Source of the DNA: an uncultured Thermoanaerobaculia bacterium
GTDB taxonomy: Bacteria; Acidobacteriota; Thermoanaerobaculia; Multivoradales; Multivoraceae
Length of the DNA: 64,000 nt
NCBI GenBank assembly: GCA_951813015.1
Contig: CATOTG010000006.1
Location: 828,501-892,500, forward strand
Direction of reading: 5' to 3'
Position numbers and translations under genes: made by a program
Shown here: one piece after another, positions 31,940-39,884 of the stretch
Layout of the letters: each line of letters begins with the position of its first letter
How positions within the stretch are numbered: position 1 is the first letter of the stretch
The notes under the pieces: model-generated
Told to the model about the DNA's origin: nothing
The model's input: only the letters and a program-made list of their open reading frames with translations
Database searches by the model: none

Positions 31940-32913
31940 TGCGACCCTTCAGCTACGCGGCGCCCGCGACGGTTGAGCAGGCGGTGAGCCTGCTGGAAGT
32001 CGAGGGCAGCGAGGTCCTCGCGGGCGGAACGGACCTCCTGAGCCTGCTCAAGGACGATGTCGAGCAGGTGGAACGGCTCGTCGCTCTGCGCGGCATCGAA
32101 GACCTGTCCGGGATCGACGCCTCCGGCGGCCGGCTCCGGATCGGTTCGATGACGACGTTGCAGGAGCTGCGGGACCACGCCGCGGCGATGGCCGCCGTGC
32201 CGGCGCTCGGATTCGCGATCGACGGCGTGGCCAGTGCGCAGTTGCGGGCGATGGGTACGGTCGGCGGCGATCTGCTCCAGCGCCCGCGCTGCTGGTACTA
32301 CCGGCGTGGCTTCGGGCTGCTCGCGCTGGGTCCGGACGGCCGGTCGATGGTTGAAGCAGGCGACAACCGCTACCACGCGATCTTCCCGGAGGGCGATGCG
32401 CGCTTCGTCAGTCCCTCCAGCCTGGCGCCGCTCCTGGTCGCCCTCGGGGCGGAGGCGACGGTCCACGGACCGGACGGTGAGCGGCGCGTGCCGGTCGAGG
32501 CGCTGTACCGGACACCGCGGGCTGAAGGAGAGCGGGAAAACACGTTGGGGCCCGGTGAGCTGCTGGTCGAGGTGACGGCAAGTGTCGGCGCTGCCCGCTC
32601 GGCCGTGTACGAAATACGACAGCGCCGGTCCCTGGACTGGCCGCTGATGGCCGCCGCGGTCTCCCTGTACGGAGAGCTGCCGTTGGTGGACCGGGCGCGG
32701 ATCGTGCTGGGCCACGCGGCGCCGACTCCCTGGCTCGCGGCCGCGGCCGGTGACCTGCTGGCTGGTCGTGAACTGACGCCGGAACAAATCGTTGAAGCCG
32801 CCGAGGCGGCGGTGGAGGGGGCCCGGCCGATGAGCGGCAATCGGTACAAGATGCAACTTGCCGCGGTTGCAGTGAGGCGTGCGCTGCTGCGCGCTGCCGG
32901 GATGGAGGCCTGA
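31939..32913 (+). CDS. FAD-binding subunit of the molybdenum hydroxylase
   Basis: The flavin subunit (324 residues, PaoB/YagS-like) accepts electrons from the iron-sulfur subunit. The FAD motifs are EVLAGGTDLLSLLKDDV, GIEDLSGI and AMGTVGGDLLQRPRCWYYR, and the C-terminal CO-dehydrogenase flavoprotein domain follows. PaoB-type proteins carry four cysteines for a [4Fe-4S] cluster in the YYR loop; here only one cysteine (RPRCWYYR) remains and the NRYHAIF end of the loop is kept. The cluster is therefore probably absent. The ATG overlaps the previous TGA. The order FeS-Mo-FAD differs from paoABC. Confidence 0.88.
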   Translation: MRPFSYAAPATVEQAVSLLEVEGSEVLAGGTDLLSLLKDDVEQVERLVALRGIEDLSGIDASGGRLRIGSMTTLQELRDHAAAMAAVPALGFAIDGVASAQLRAMGTVGGDLLQRPRCWYYRRGFGLLALGPDGRSMVEAGDNRYHAIFPEGDARFVSPSSLAPLLVALGAEATVHGPDGERRVPVEALYRTPRAEGERENTLGPGELLVEVTASVGAARSAVYEIRQRRSLDWPLMAAAVSLYGELPLVDRARIVLGHAAPTPWLAAAAGDLLAGRELTPEQIVEAAEAAVEGARPMSGNRYKMQLAAVAVRRALLRAAGMEA

Positions 32914-32917
32914 GGCA

Positions 32918-33229
32918 ATGGCTGACCGACTCGATGGGGCTGCCGGTACCCCGGAACTGTGCCGAAGGCTGCGTTGGAAGACGATGTTCATGGCCCTTGC
33001 CCCGGCGGATCCGGCCGCCGACGTGGATCCGCAGCACGAAATCGACGACGGTTTCGTCTGGTGTACGCACAGCATGAACTGTCTCGGACCCGACGGCGCG
33101 GTAGCGTCGAGGGAACAGTGCCGGGAGGGCCGCAGTTGCTTCGAACGCCACGGAGGTTCGACAGGAGTCGAACGCCTCGGAGGTTCGACAGGAGTCGAAC
33201 GCCTCGGAGATTCGACAGGAATCGAATGA
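32918..33229 (+). CDS. Small four-cysteine protein with a repeat tail
   Basis: Unrecognised protein of 103 residues starting 5 bases after the FAD subunit. A conserved-looking core reads RRLRWKTMFM, FVWCTHSMNCLGPDG and CREGRSCFE, with four cysteines that could bind metal. The C-terminus is three copies of a nine-residue unit (ERLGGSTGV type) encoded by the 27-base DNA repeats. It overlaps the next gene as ATGA, so both may belong to the molybdenum enzyme operon, perhaps in maturation, though nothing proves this. Confidence 0.6.
   Translation: MADRLDGAAGTPELCRRLRWKTMFMALAPADPAADVDPQHEIDDGFVWCTHSMNCLGPDGAVASREQCREGRSCFERHGGSTGVERLGGSTGVERLGDSTGIE
33144..33224 (+). repeat. Three 27-base tandem repeats with a ribosome-binding core in a hairpin loop
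   Basis: Units start at 33144, 33171 and 33198. Copies 1 and 2 carry the inverted repeat TTCGAC-AGGA-GTCGAA, so the AGGA core sits in the loop of a 6-base stem; copy 3 has TTCGA-CAGGAA-TCGAA. The array encodes the tail of the small cysteine protein. The AGGA of the last copy (33217-33220) is 5 bases from the ATG at 33226 of the next gene, so it may serve as its ribosome site. Confidence 0.85.
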
Positions 33230-34005
33230 TACGGCCAGGACCACGGAGATTCGCCGACATGAGATTTGCCGAGATGCATCGCGTGAACCCGGGCGGCGCG
33301 CTCCGCGCCGCCTGCGAACCAGGAGAGCGCTCGTCAGCGCGCACTCGCCCGAAGGCGGCCCTGTTCGCCGCCCTTGGTCTGCTTCTGCCCGCCGTGGTGC
33401 TGGGCGCCGCGGTGGAGATCTCGGGCACCTACGTCGAGGCGCGCACAGCCGATGTCTACACCGGACCATGCTTCGCCAACTCGGAGGTCGGACTGGTCGG
33501 CAACGAGGCGATCATGGCCTGGCGGGTCGATGACGGCGGCTGGGACGGCGTGGATCTGTCGGGGCTTTCGGTGCTCGCCGTCGTGCGCTCCCAAGCCACG
33601 CTCGGCGATCCGTATGCCGAATCCGATGCCGCGGAGTCGATCCTCATCGTCGACGCGAATGCGGACCCGTCGCAGCGGCGGGCTCTTGAGGGCTTCGCGC
33701 GCGGCATGGGCGGCGAGTTGCTTGCGGATGTCGCCCAGGTTCAGACAGCGGAGGTCGAGTTCGACGTGCTGGCGAACGGGGCCGCGGCGGTGAGCGCAGG
33801 CGAGGTCGCGGCGCTGCGGACCCGGCCTCTCGATCACCGGGACCACCTGTGCGGGAACGAGACCGTCTTCTACCCGCCCCTCGCCCCGACGGTCGGCGCC
33901 GCGCCGGGAGTCGCAATCGAGCACAGTTGGCAGGGAGAGGGCCTGGGAGCCACCTGGAAGAGTCCCGGCAAGCGCAGTTCCTTCGTGGGCCGCTTCAGTC
34001 GGTAG
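33226..34005 (+). CDS. Exported DUF1326-like protein
   Basis: A protein of about 259 residues. A hydrophobic segment (AALFAALGLLLPAVVLGAAV, about 46-65) behind a long basic N-terminus is a signal or anchor; starts at ATG 33259 or 33274 would shorten it. The mature part begins EISGTYVEARTADVYTGPC and has AWRVDDGGWDGVDLSGLSVLAVV and ADPSQRRALEGFARG, similar to DUF1326 proteins, though the usual CNC..CPC cysteines are mostly replaced. Function unknown. ATG 33226 overlaps the preceding stop and uses the repeat-borne AGGA. Confidence 0.65.
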   Translation: MIRPGPRRFADMRFAEMHRVNPGGALRAACEPGERSSARTRPKAALFAALGLLLPAVVLGAAVEISGTYVEARTADVYTGPCFANSEVGLVGNEAIMAWRVDDGGWDGVDLSGLSVLAVVRSQATLGDPYAESDAAESILIVDANADPSQRRALEGFARGMGGELLADVAQVQTAEVEFDVLANGAAAVSAGEVAALRTRPLDHRDHLCGNETVFYPPLAPTVGAAPGVAIEHSWQGEGLGATWKSPGKRSSFVGRFSR

Positions 34006-34060
34006 ACGCGGTCCTGTCCGCAGCTCTTCGTCAGCGGAGTCGGCCTCGCGATCGACACGA

Positions 34061-34405
34061 ATGATCATCAAGAAGCGACAGATCGGCGATTCCAGCCTGC
34101 TGGCGGTGGAGGGCGTGATCAAGCTCGGTCAGAGCGCTCGTTTCCTTGCCGACGCGTTGAAGCGGAGTCTGTCCGAGGGAGACGGCCACGTCCTGCTCGA
34201 CCTCTCGGACGTGAACTACATGGACTCGACGGGCATTGGAGAGCTCGTGGGCTACCTGGTTCGCCTGCGCGCCGAGGAACGCAAGCTGATCCTGATCCGG
34301 CCCTCCGAGCGGATCGTCCAGTTGCTGACCGTTGCCGGGGTGGCGACTCTCTTCCCGACCTGTGACACGGTGGCGGAGGCTCTGGCCGCCGAACCCGAGA
34401 ACTGA
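34061..34405 (+). CDS. STAS-domain anti-sigma factor antagonist
   Basis: A 114-residue SpoIIAA/RsbV-type protein. The fold is one STAS domain with the phosphorylatable serine in NYMDSTGIGELVGY and the following VRLRAEERKLILIRPSERI. In such systems the unphosphorylated form binds an anti-sigma kinase and frees a sigma factor. No kinase, phosphatase or sigma gene is adjacent, so its partners lie elsewhere. Confidence 0.88.
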   Translation: MIIKKRQIGDSSLLAVEGVIKLGQSARFLADALKRSLSEGDGHVLLDLSDVNYMDSTGIGELVGYLVRLRAEERKLILIRPSERIVQLLTVAGVATLFPTCDTVAEALAAEPEN

Positions 34406-34415
34406 GGCCTCGTCC

Positions 34416-34435
34416 GGGCGCCCGTGCCGGCGCCC
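34416..34435. terminator. Possible hairpin terminator between convergent genes
   Basis: A perfect 7-base stem, GGGCGCC and GGCGCCC, flanks a 6-base loop between the STAS gene and the convergent cdd. There is no U-tract on either strand, so it may terminate weakly or not at all. Confidence 0.3.
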
Positions 34436-34502
34436 ATCGCGGCCTGATCGCCCCTGAGGGGGGAACGGCTTAGGGCGTTGCCGCGTCCCGGGCCTTCGGG
34501 GA

Positions 34503-34970
34503 TCAGGGTTTCTCGACGGCCAGAACGAACGGTTCGGGCAAGAGATTCCGGAGCGTGAAACGGCTCCAGTTCGAGGCTTCATCGTCGCCGGCGGTGACCG
34601 AGACCACGGGCAGATCGCGGACAAACTCGGCCAGGGCGTCCCGGCACTGACCGCAGGGTGCGCATGGCGGCGTGGCGCCGGTGACGATGGCCAGTGCGTG
34701 GAACGAAGTCTGTCCGTCGACGACCGCCGCCGACAGCGCGCCGCGTTCGGCACAGAGCGTCAGGCCGAGGACGCGATTTTCCACATTGCAGCCACCGTAG
34801 ATGCGGCCGTTCGGAGCCAGCAGGGCGGCGCCCACTCTGAAGTCGCTGTAGGGCGCGTAGGCTCGTTCGCGGCTTCCGGCCGCGACCTTGACGAGCGCCT
34901 GCCAGTCAATTCCTTCCCGCGTTGCTGCGTGGTCCGGGACCGGCGGGTGGAAGAGTGGTTGCCGGTTCAT
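34503..34970 (-). CDS. cdd: Cytidine deaminase
   Basis: Cdd deaminates cytidine and deoxycytidine for pyrimidine salvage. The 155-residue protein keeps AYAPYSDFRVGAALLA, GCNVENRVLGLTLCAERGAL, with the zinc Cys and the catalytic Glu (CAE), and the PCAPCGQCRDALAEF cysteines. The ATG at 34970 gives MNRQPLFHPPVPDHAATREG before the domain; the extra 25 residues are not conserved and no good ribosome site is seen. Confidence 0.92.
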   Translation of the reverse strand: MNRQPLFHPPVPDHAATREGIDWQALVKVAAGSRERAYAPYSDFRVGAALLAPNGRIYGGCNVENRVLGLTLCAERGALSAAVVDGQTSFHALAIVTGATPPCAPCGQCRDALAEFVRDLPVVSVTAGDDEASNWSRFTLRNLLPEPFVLAVEKP

Positions 34971-35322
34971 CAGGAGAAACCCTAGCAGCGCTCGATGGAC
35001 TGCTCGATGGACCAGGGCCGTTCCAAGGCCGGGAACTTCGGTGACCGATGTGAGGAAACCACTCCGGAATCGGCAACTCCGCACCGGCACGGCTCTCGAC
35101 CCTCGGGAATGGAGGCCTCCCGCCCGCGCCCAGCGTGGCGCGCTGGACTTTGGAAGGGTCCTGGGCTCGATGGACGCCCGAGCCGGGCGGAGGACAGGAA
35201 ACGTGATACCCTGCGCCGCGCTTTGGCTTTGAGTTCTCGCGTAGTGCCCACGCACTTGACCCAAACGGTTCGCGGTCCGTCCTGCCCCTGATGTCGGACC
35301 GCACGAATGAGAGGTTGCCGGT
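34971..35322. other. Divergent intergenic region cdd/icd
   Basis: About 350 bases between two divergent genes. No gene is supported on either strand. It must hold promoters for both cdd and icd, but I see only weak matches: TTGACC near 35256, and GATACC in the ACGTGATACCC segment near 35206. The GAGAGG ribosome site of icd is at its right end. Confidence 0.5.
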
Positions 35323-36567
35323 TTGACTGAACCCCCGGTTGCGCCGCCAGCCGGCGGCCAGGAAGTCGGCTGGCGGGACGGCAGTCTGGTCGTACCGGAA
35401 CGGCCGATCGTTCCCTTCATCGAGGGCGACGGCATCGGTCCCGACATCTGGCGCGCCAGCCAGGTGGTGATCGACGCCGCGGTCGAGAAAGCGTACTCGG
35501 GCACTCGCTCCATTGCCTGGCTGGAGATTCTGGCGGGTGAGAAGGCCCTGGAGCAGACCGGGGAATGGCTGCCATCGGCGACCGTTGATGCGATCCGCTA
35601 CTACCGGGTGGCGATCAAGGGACCGCTGACGACGCCCGTGGGCGGCGGCATCCGCAGCCTGAACGTGGCGCTGCGTCAGCTCCTCGACCTTTACGCCTGC
35701 GTGCGCCCGGTGCGCTACTTCGACGGCGTGCCGTCGCCGGTGCGCGAGCCGGAGAAGGTCGACATGGTCCTGTTTCGCGAGAACACCGAGGACGTCTACG
35801 CGGGCCACGAGTGGCAGCAGGGGAGTGAGGAGACGGCTGCCCTGATCGATTTCGTCCGCAGCAGGCTGGGCGGGGAAATCCGCGCCGACTCGGGCATCGG
35901 CCTCAAGCCGGTCTCGGTGACCGGAAGCAAGCGGCTGGTCAGGAAGGCGATCGAGTACGCCCGCGCCCAGGGACGAAGCAGCGTCACGCTGGTGCACAAG
36001 GGGAACATCATGAAGTTCACCGAGGGCGCCTTCAAGGAGTGGGGCTACGAGCTCGCTGCCGAGGAGTTCGCGGAGTTCACGGTGAGCGAGGACGACCTGT
36101 GGTCGAAGCACGACGGCCGGCTGCCGGACGGGCGCATTCTGATCAAGGACCGCATATCGGACGCCATGTTCCAGCAGGTGCTCCTGCGGGCAGACGAGTA
36201 CGACGTGATCGCGACGACGAACCTGAACGGCGACTATCTGTCCGATGCGTTGGCGGCTCAGGTCGGCGGCCTCGGGATGGCGCCGGGCGCCAACGAGGGT
36301 GACGGCGTCGCCCTGTTCGAGGCCACCCACGGCACGGCGCCGAAGTACGCCGGCCTGGACAAGGTGAACCCCTGCTCGGTCATCCTGTCGGGCGTGATGA
36401 TGCTGAACTGGTTGGGCTGGCAGGAGGCAGGCAGGTCGATCGAGAACGCGATTGGCCGGGCGATCCGCCAGAAGCGCGTGACCTACGACCTGGAACGCCA
36501 GATGGAGGGGGCGACCCTGCTCAAGACCTCCGAGTTCGGCCAGGCGATCGTCGAGAACCTCGACTAG
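35323..36567 (+). CDS. icd: Isocitrate dehydrogenase (NADP+)
   Basis: Icd converts isocitrate to 2-oxoglutarate in the TCA cycle. The 414-residue product matches the E. coli-type enzyme: [12 protein letters not shown], the substrate loop [20 protein letters not shown] with the regulatory serine, [26 protein letters not shown] and HGTAPKYAG. The Lys-Tyr pair of the last motif indicates NADP+. TTG at 35323 has GAGAGG upstream. It lies ahead of sucCD and ndk. Confidence 0.94.
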   Translation: MTEPPVAPPAGGQEVGWRDGSLVVPERPIVPFIEGDGIGPDIWRASQVVIDAAVEKAYSGTRSIAWLEILAGEKALEQTGEWLPSATVDAIRYYRVAIKGPLTTPVGGGIRSLNVALRQLLDLYACVRPVRYFDGVPSPVREPEKVDMVLFRENTEDVYAGHEWQQGSEETAALIDFVRSRLGGEIRADSGIGLKPVSVTGSKRLVRKAIEYARAQGRSSVTLVHKGNIMKFTEGAFKEWGYELAAEEFAEFTVSEDDLWSKHDGRLPDGRILIKDRISDAMFQQVLLRADEYDVIATTNLNGDYLSDALAAQVGGLGMAPGANEGDGVALFEATHGTAPKYAGLDKVNPCSVILSGVMMLNWLGWQEAGRSIENAIGRAIRQKRVTYDLERQMEGATLLKTSEFGQAIVENLD

Positions 36568-36702
36568 CGCCGCCAGACCGGTCGCAGCCTCCATGTCTGG
36601 CCCCAGCCACCACCTCGTCAACCCCCGCCTCGCCGGGACAAGGCAGCCGCGCCGCCCGCTGCGCAGCGTTCGGCGCCGCAAGCTCCCGGCCAGGGCCAAC
36701 CC

Positions 36703-37893
36703 GTGAAGATCCACGAGTTCCAGGCCAAGGAGGTCCTGCGCGGATTCGGCGCCAGGGTGCCGCAGGGCGAGGTGATCTCCGATCCGGCGAAGGCGGCCGA
36801 GATTTGCGGCGACTTCGGAGGCCGCTGTGTGGTCAAGGCGCAGATTCACGCCGGCGGCCGGGGCAAGGGGGGCGGCGTCAGGGTGGCCTCGGACCCGGAC
36901 GAGGCGGAACGGCTCGCGGGCGAGATCCTCGGCATGCAGCTCGTGACGCACCAGACCGGTCCCGAGGGCCAGCAGGTGCGCAAGGTCCTGATCGAAGAGG
37001 CGCTCGAGATCGAGCAGGAGCTCTACCTGGGCGTAACGCTCGACCGGGCGGCCGAACGTCCGGTGTTGATGGCGTCCCGTTCGGGCGGCATGGACATCGA
37101 GGAAGTGGCGCGCACCGACCCCGACGCGATCCTGCGCGAGCTGATCGATCCTCAACTCGGCGTACTGCCGTTCCAGTGCCGCAGGGTGGCGTCGGGCCTG
37201 GGGTACTCGGGCGGTACGGCGCGCCAGATCCAGGCCGCTGTCGCCAGCGTGGTCGCCGCGTACCTCGCGACGGACGCCTCCCTGGTCGAGATCAACCCGC
37301 TGATGGTCGACAGGGTGGGCGACGTCTACACCCTGGACGCGAAGATGAACTTCGACGACAACGCGATGTTCAGACGGCGGGAGATCGCCGAGCTGCGGGA
37401 CGTCCACGAAGAGAATCCGCTCGAGGTCGAGGCGTCGAAGCACGGCATCAGCTACATCAAGCTGGACGGCAACATCGGCTGCATGGTCAACGGCGCGGGT
37501 CTCGCCATGGCGACGATGGACATCATCAAGCTCTACGGCGCCGAACCGGCGAACTTCCTGGACGTGGGCGGCTCGGCCTCCCAGGAGGCGGTCGAGAGTG
37601 CTTTCCGGATCATCCTCTCGGACGCGTCGGTGAAGGCCGTGCTGATCAATATCTTCGGCGGCATCGCTCGCACCGATCGCATCGCTCGCGGCGTCGTGGC
37701 GGCGATCGAGGAACTCGCCGCCGCGGACACGCCGGTCGAGGTCCCGGTCGTTGTACGGCTTGAGGGGACGAACGTCGAGGAAGGCCGCGAGGTTCTCGAA
37801 CGAGCCGACTTCGACTTCATCGTCGCGGGGGGCATGGCGGATGCCGCCGAGCAGGCCGTGGCGGCGCTCTTGACCCGGACGTTTGGGGCCTGA
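36703..37893 (+). CDS. sucC: Succinyl-CoA synthetase, beta subunit
   Basis: SucC has the nucleotide-binding ATP-grasp domain of the enzyme that makes ATP or GTP and succinate. The 396-residue product starts [16 protein letters not shown] from GTG 36703. It keeps [25 protein letters not shown], and the phosphate-side [14 protein letters not shown] and [11 protein letters not shown] motifs. It lies 14 bases before sucD. Confidence 0.96.
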   Translation: MKIHEFQAKEVLRGFGARVPQGEVISDPAKAAEICGDFGGRCVVKAQIHAGGRGKGGGVRVASDPDEAERLAGEILGMQLVTHQTGPEGQQVRKVLIEEALEIEQELYLGVTLDRAAERPVLMASRSGGMDIEEVARTDPDAILRELIDPQLGVLPFQCRRVASGLGYSGGTARQIQAAVASVVAAYLATDASLVEINPLMVDRVGDVYTLDAKMNFDDNAMFRRREIAELRDVHEENPLEVEASKHGISYIKLDGNIGCMVNGAGLAMATMDIIKLYGAEPANFLDVGGSASQEAVESAFRIILSDASVKAVLINIFGGIARTDRIARGVVAAIEELAAADTPVEVPVVVRLEGTNVEEGREVLERADFDFIVAGGMADAAEQAVAALLTRTFGA

Positions 37894-37906
37894 GGCGCCG
37901 GAGACG

Positions 37907-38779
37907 ATGTCGATCCTCGTTGACAGGGACACTCGCCTGATCGTGCAGGGCATCACCGGTCGCGAAGGCCTGTTCCATGCGATGGGCTGCCGTGACTACG
38001 GCACGCAGGTCGTGGGCGGCGTGACGCCCGGCAAGGGCGGCGGGACCGTGGAGGGTTTCCCGGTGTGGGACTCGGTCGAGCAGGCGCGGCGCGAGACCGG
38101 CTGCAACGCCACCCTCATCTTCGTGCCGCCTCCGTTCGCGGCCGACGCGATGATGGAGGCCGCGGATGCCGGCGTCGAGTTGATCGTCTGCATCACGGAA
38201 GGCATCCCGGTGGGCGACATGGTGAAGGTCAAGACGTTCCTCGCGAGCCGGAACAGCCGCCTGCTGGGACCGAACTGTCCGGGCCTGATCACGCCGGGAG
38301 AAGCGAAGGTCGGCATCATGCCCGGGCACATCCACGCGCCCGGCAACGTCGGCGTGATCAGCCGCAGCGGCACCCTGACCTACGAGGCCGTGTGGCAGCT
38401 CACGAACGAGGGGCTCGGCCAGACGACGTGCGTTGGCATCGGCGGCGATCCGATAGGCGGCACGAGCTTCATCGACGTGCTCTCGCTGTTCGCTGAAGAC
38501 GAGAAGACGGAGGCGATCGTTCTGATCGGCGAGATCGGCGGCGCCGCGGAAGAGGAGGCGGCAGCCTGGATTCGGCGGCGCCTGGACATCCCGGTGGTCG
38601 GGTTCATCGCCGGTGCGACCGCGCCGCCGGGGCGGCGGATGGGCCACGCCGGCGCGATCGTCGCCGGCGGCAAGGGAACGGCCGCGGAGAAGAAGAAGGC
38701 GCTGGAGGCTGCCGGGGTCCTGGTGGTCGATTCGCCGGCGGAGATGGGTGCGCGCGTCGCCGCGGCTCTCGCCTCCTGA
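37907..38779 (+). CDS. sucD: Succinyl-CoA synthetase, alpha subunit
   Basis: SucD binds CoA and carries the phosphorylated histidine. The 290-residue product has [52 protein letters not shown] and the active histidine in [18 protein letters not shown] at 37907 follows GCCGGAGA. It is followed by ndk after 35 bases, which links NDP/NTP balance to substrate-level phosphorylation. Confidence 0.96.
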   Translation: MSILVDRDTRLIVQGITGREGLFHAMGCRDYGTQVVGGVTPGKGGGTVEGFPVWDSVEQARRETGCNATLIFVPPPFAADAMMEAADAGVELIVCITEGIPVGDMVKVKTFLASRNSRLLGPNCPGLITPGEAKVGIMPGHIHAPGNVGVISRSGTLTYEAVWQLTNEGLGQTTCVGIGGDPIGGTSFIDVLSLFAEDEKTEAIVLIGEIGGAAEEEAAAWIRRRLDIPVVGFIAGATAPPGRRMGHAGAIVAGGKGTAAEKKKALEAAGVLVVDSPAEMGARVAAALAS

Positions 38780-38814
38780 AGGCCCTGCTTCGTCTCAAGG
38801 GAGATCGGTCAAGA

Positions 38815-39249
38815 ATGGAAGAGACACTGACGATCATCAAGCCGGATGCGGTCCGGGCGGGAAACACCGGCCGGATCATCGCCCACCTCGAGGATGAGGG
38901 GTTCCAGGTCCAGGCGATCCGGCGGTTGCGGCTTGCCCAGGCGCAGGCCGAAGCCTTCTACGCGGTGCATCGCGAGCGGCCGTTCTTCGCCGATCTGGTC
39001 GCCTTCATGACCAGCGGTCCGGCGGTGGCGGTCGCGCTCGCTCGGGACAACGCTGTTGCCCACCTGCGGGACACGATGGGCGCAACGGACTCCACCCAGG
39101 CAGCGCCCGGCACGATCCGAAACCTCTACGGGTCGAACATCCAGAACAACGCGATCCACGGCAGCGACTCGCCGGAAAACGCGGCAATCGAGCGCGCGTT
39201 CTTTTTCGCCGGCTGCGACCTGGTCGGGTCTACGCGGATTCCTCGCTAG
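38815..39249 (+). CDS. ndk: Nucleoside diphosphate kinase
   Basis: Ndk equilibrates NTP and NDP pools by a phospho-histidine intermediate. The 144-residue product has TLTIIKPDAVRAGNTGRII, RPFFADLVAFMTSGP and the catalytic histidine in NAIHGSDSPENAAIE. The sucC-sucD-ndk order is common. The TAG stop lies in a 25-base motif repeated at 1142. Confidence 0.96.
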   Translation: MEETLTIIKPDAVRAGNTGRIIAHLEDEGFQVQAIRRLRLAQAQAEAFYAVHRERPFFADLVAFMTSGPAVAVALARDNAVAHLRDTMGATDSTQAAPGTIRNLYGSNIQNNAIHGSDSPENAAIERAFFFAGCDLVGSTRIPR

Positions 39250-39268
39250 CAGTCTGTCGGACTTTGGG
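39244..39268 (+). repeat. Copy B of the stop-codon-overlapping motif
   Basis: CGCTAGCAGTCTGTCGGACT followed by TTGGG matches 1142-1165 except for one substitution and one extra T. It overlaps the ndk stop. A small hydrophobic ORF starts just after it. Confidence 0.5.
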
Positions 39269-39269
39269 G

Positions 39270-39509
39270 ATGTGGGAGGAGGTTAGGTCCTTGGAGCCTC
39301 TTGACACTCTTCGAAGAGCCCCTGTGACCTTTCTCCTCGGCTTTTGCATCATCGCCTTGGGTGTGATCCTGTTGGCCGTGTTTCTCCACGACCGGAACTT
39401 CGAACTATGGGTCGTGATGCAGGCGGCATTCCAGGGTGCCGGCTATCTGATTCTCTACCGCCTTTGCCAAGCCAAGGCGTGGCCCCCAAACGGAGAGAGA
39501 AGCTGGTAA
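39270..39509 (+). CDS. Small membrane protein, unknown
   Basis: A 79-residue frame (ATG 39270) with two hydrophobic helices: VTFLLGFCIIALGVILLAVF (about 21-40) and VVMQAAFQGAGYLILY (about 47-63). The tail is KAWPPNGERSW. No family recognised. Codon use is less GC-biased than in neighbours. It lies between ndk and a permease remnant, a region that shows decay, so it may be foreign. Confidence 0.4.
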   Translation: MWEEVRSLEPLDTLRRAPVTFLLGFCIIALGVILLAVFLHDRNFELWVVMQAAFQGAGYLILYRLCQAKAWPPNGERSW

Positions 39510-39557
39510 CGATGGGCGTGAGAGTTGAACGAGCTGTTTCGGTACGAGTTCGGTCAC

Positions 39558-39806
39558 CTACGGGCCGACGCCGCGCGGACGCAGCAGCGTCCCCAGGCCG
39601 CCGAGGGCGGCGTCGGCGACCAGGGCCAGGACAGCGGCCGGAATGGCGCCGGAGAGGATCTGCTGGATGTTCACGAGTTGCACGCCGGCGATGATCGGCT
39701 GACCGAGGCCGCCGGCGCCGATGAAGGCGCCGATCGTCGCGGTGCCGATCGTGATCACGCCTGCCGTGCGAACGCCGGCCATCAAGGCGCCATCGTTGGC
39801 CGTTGC
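39558..39806 (-). pseudogene. C-terminal remnant of a glycine betaine/osmoprotectant ABC permease
   Basis: On the minus strand about 80 residues match the end of OpuBB/ProW-type permeases: ALMAGVRTAGVITIGTATIG, AFIGAGGLGQPIIAGVQLVN, IQQILSGAIPAAVLALVADA and the LLRPRG end. Upstream of about 39806 the similarity stops and no start or other helices exist. The rest of the gene has been lost next to the NSS transporter gene. Confidence 0.7.
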
Positions 39807-39884
39807 CCATGGCGTGCTCAGGCGCCTTGATACTGTCGGCGCTTCGCGCGAACACCCGTCGGAACGGACAGGAGGACCCAGGAA

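Noticed and set aside
33144..33224. Tandem repeats as a CRISPR array
   Set aside because: No spacers between units and no cas genes in the window.
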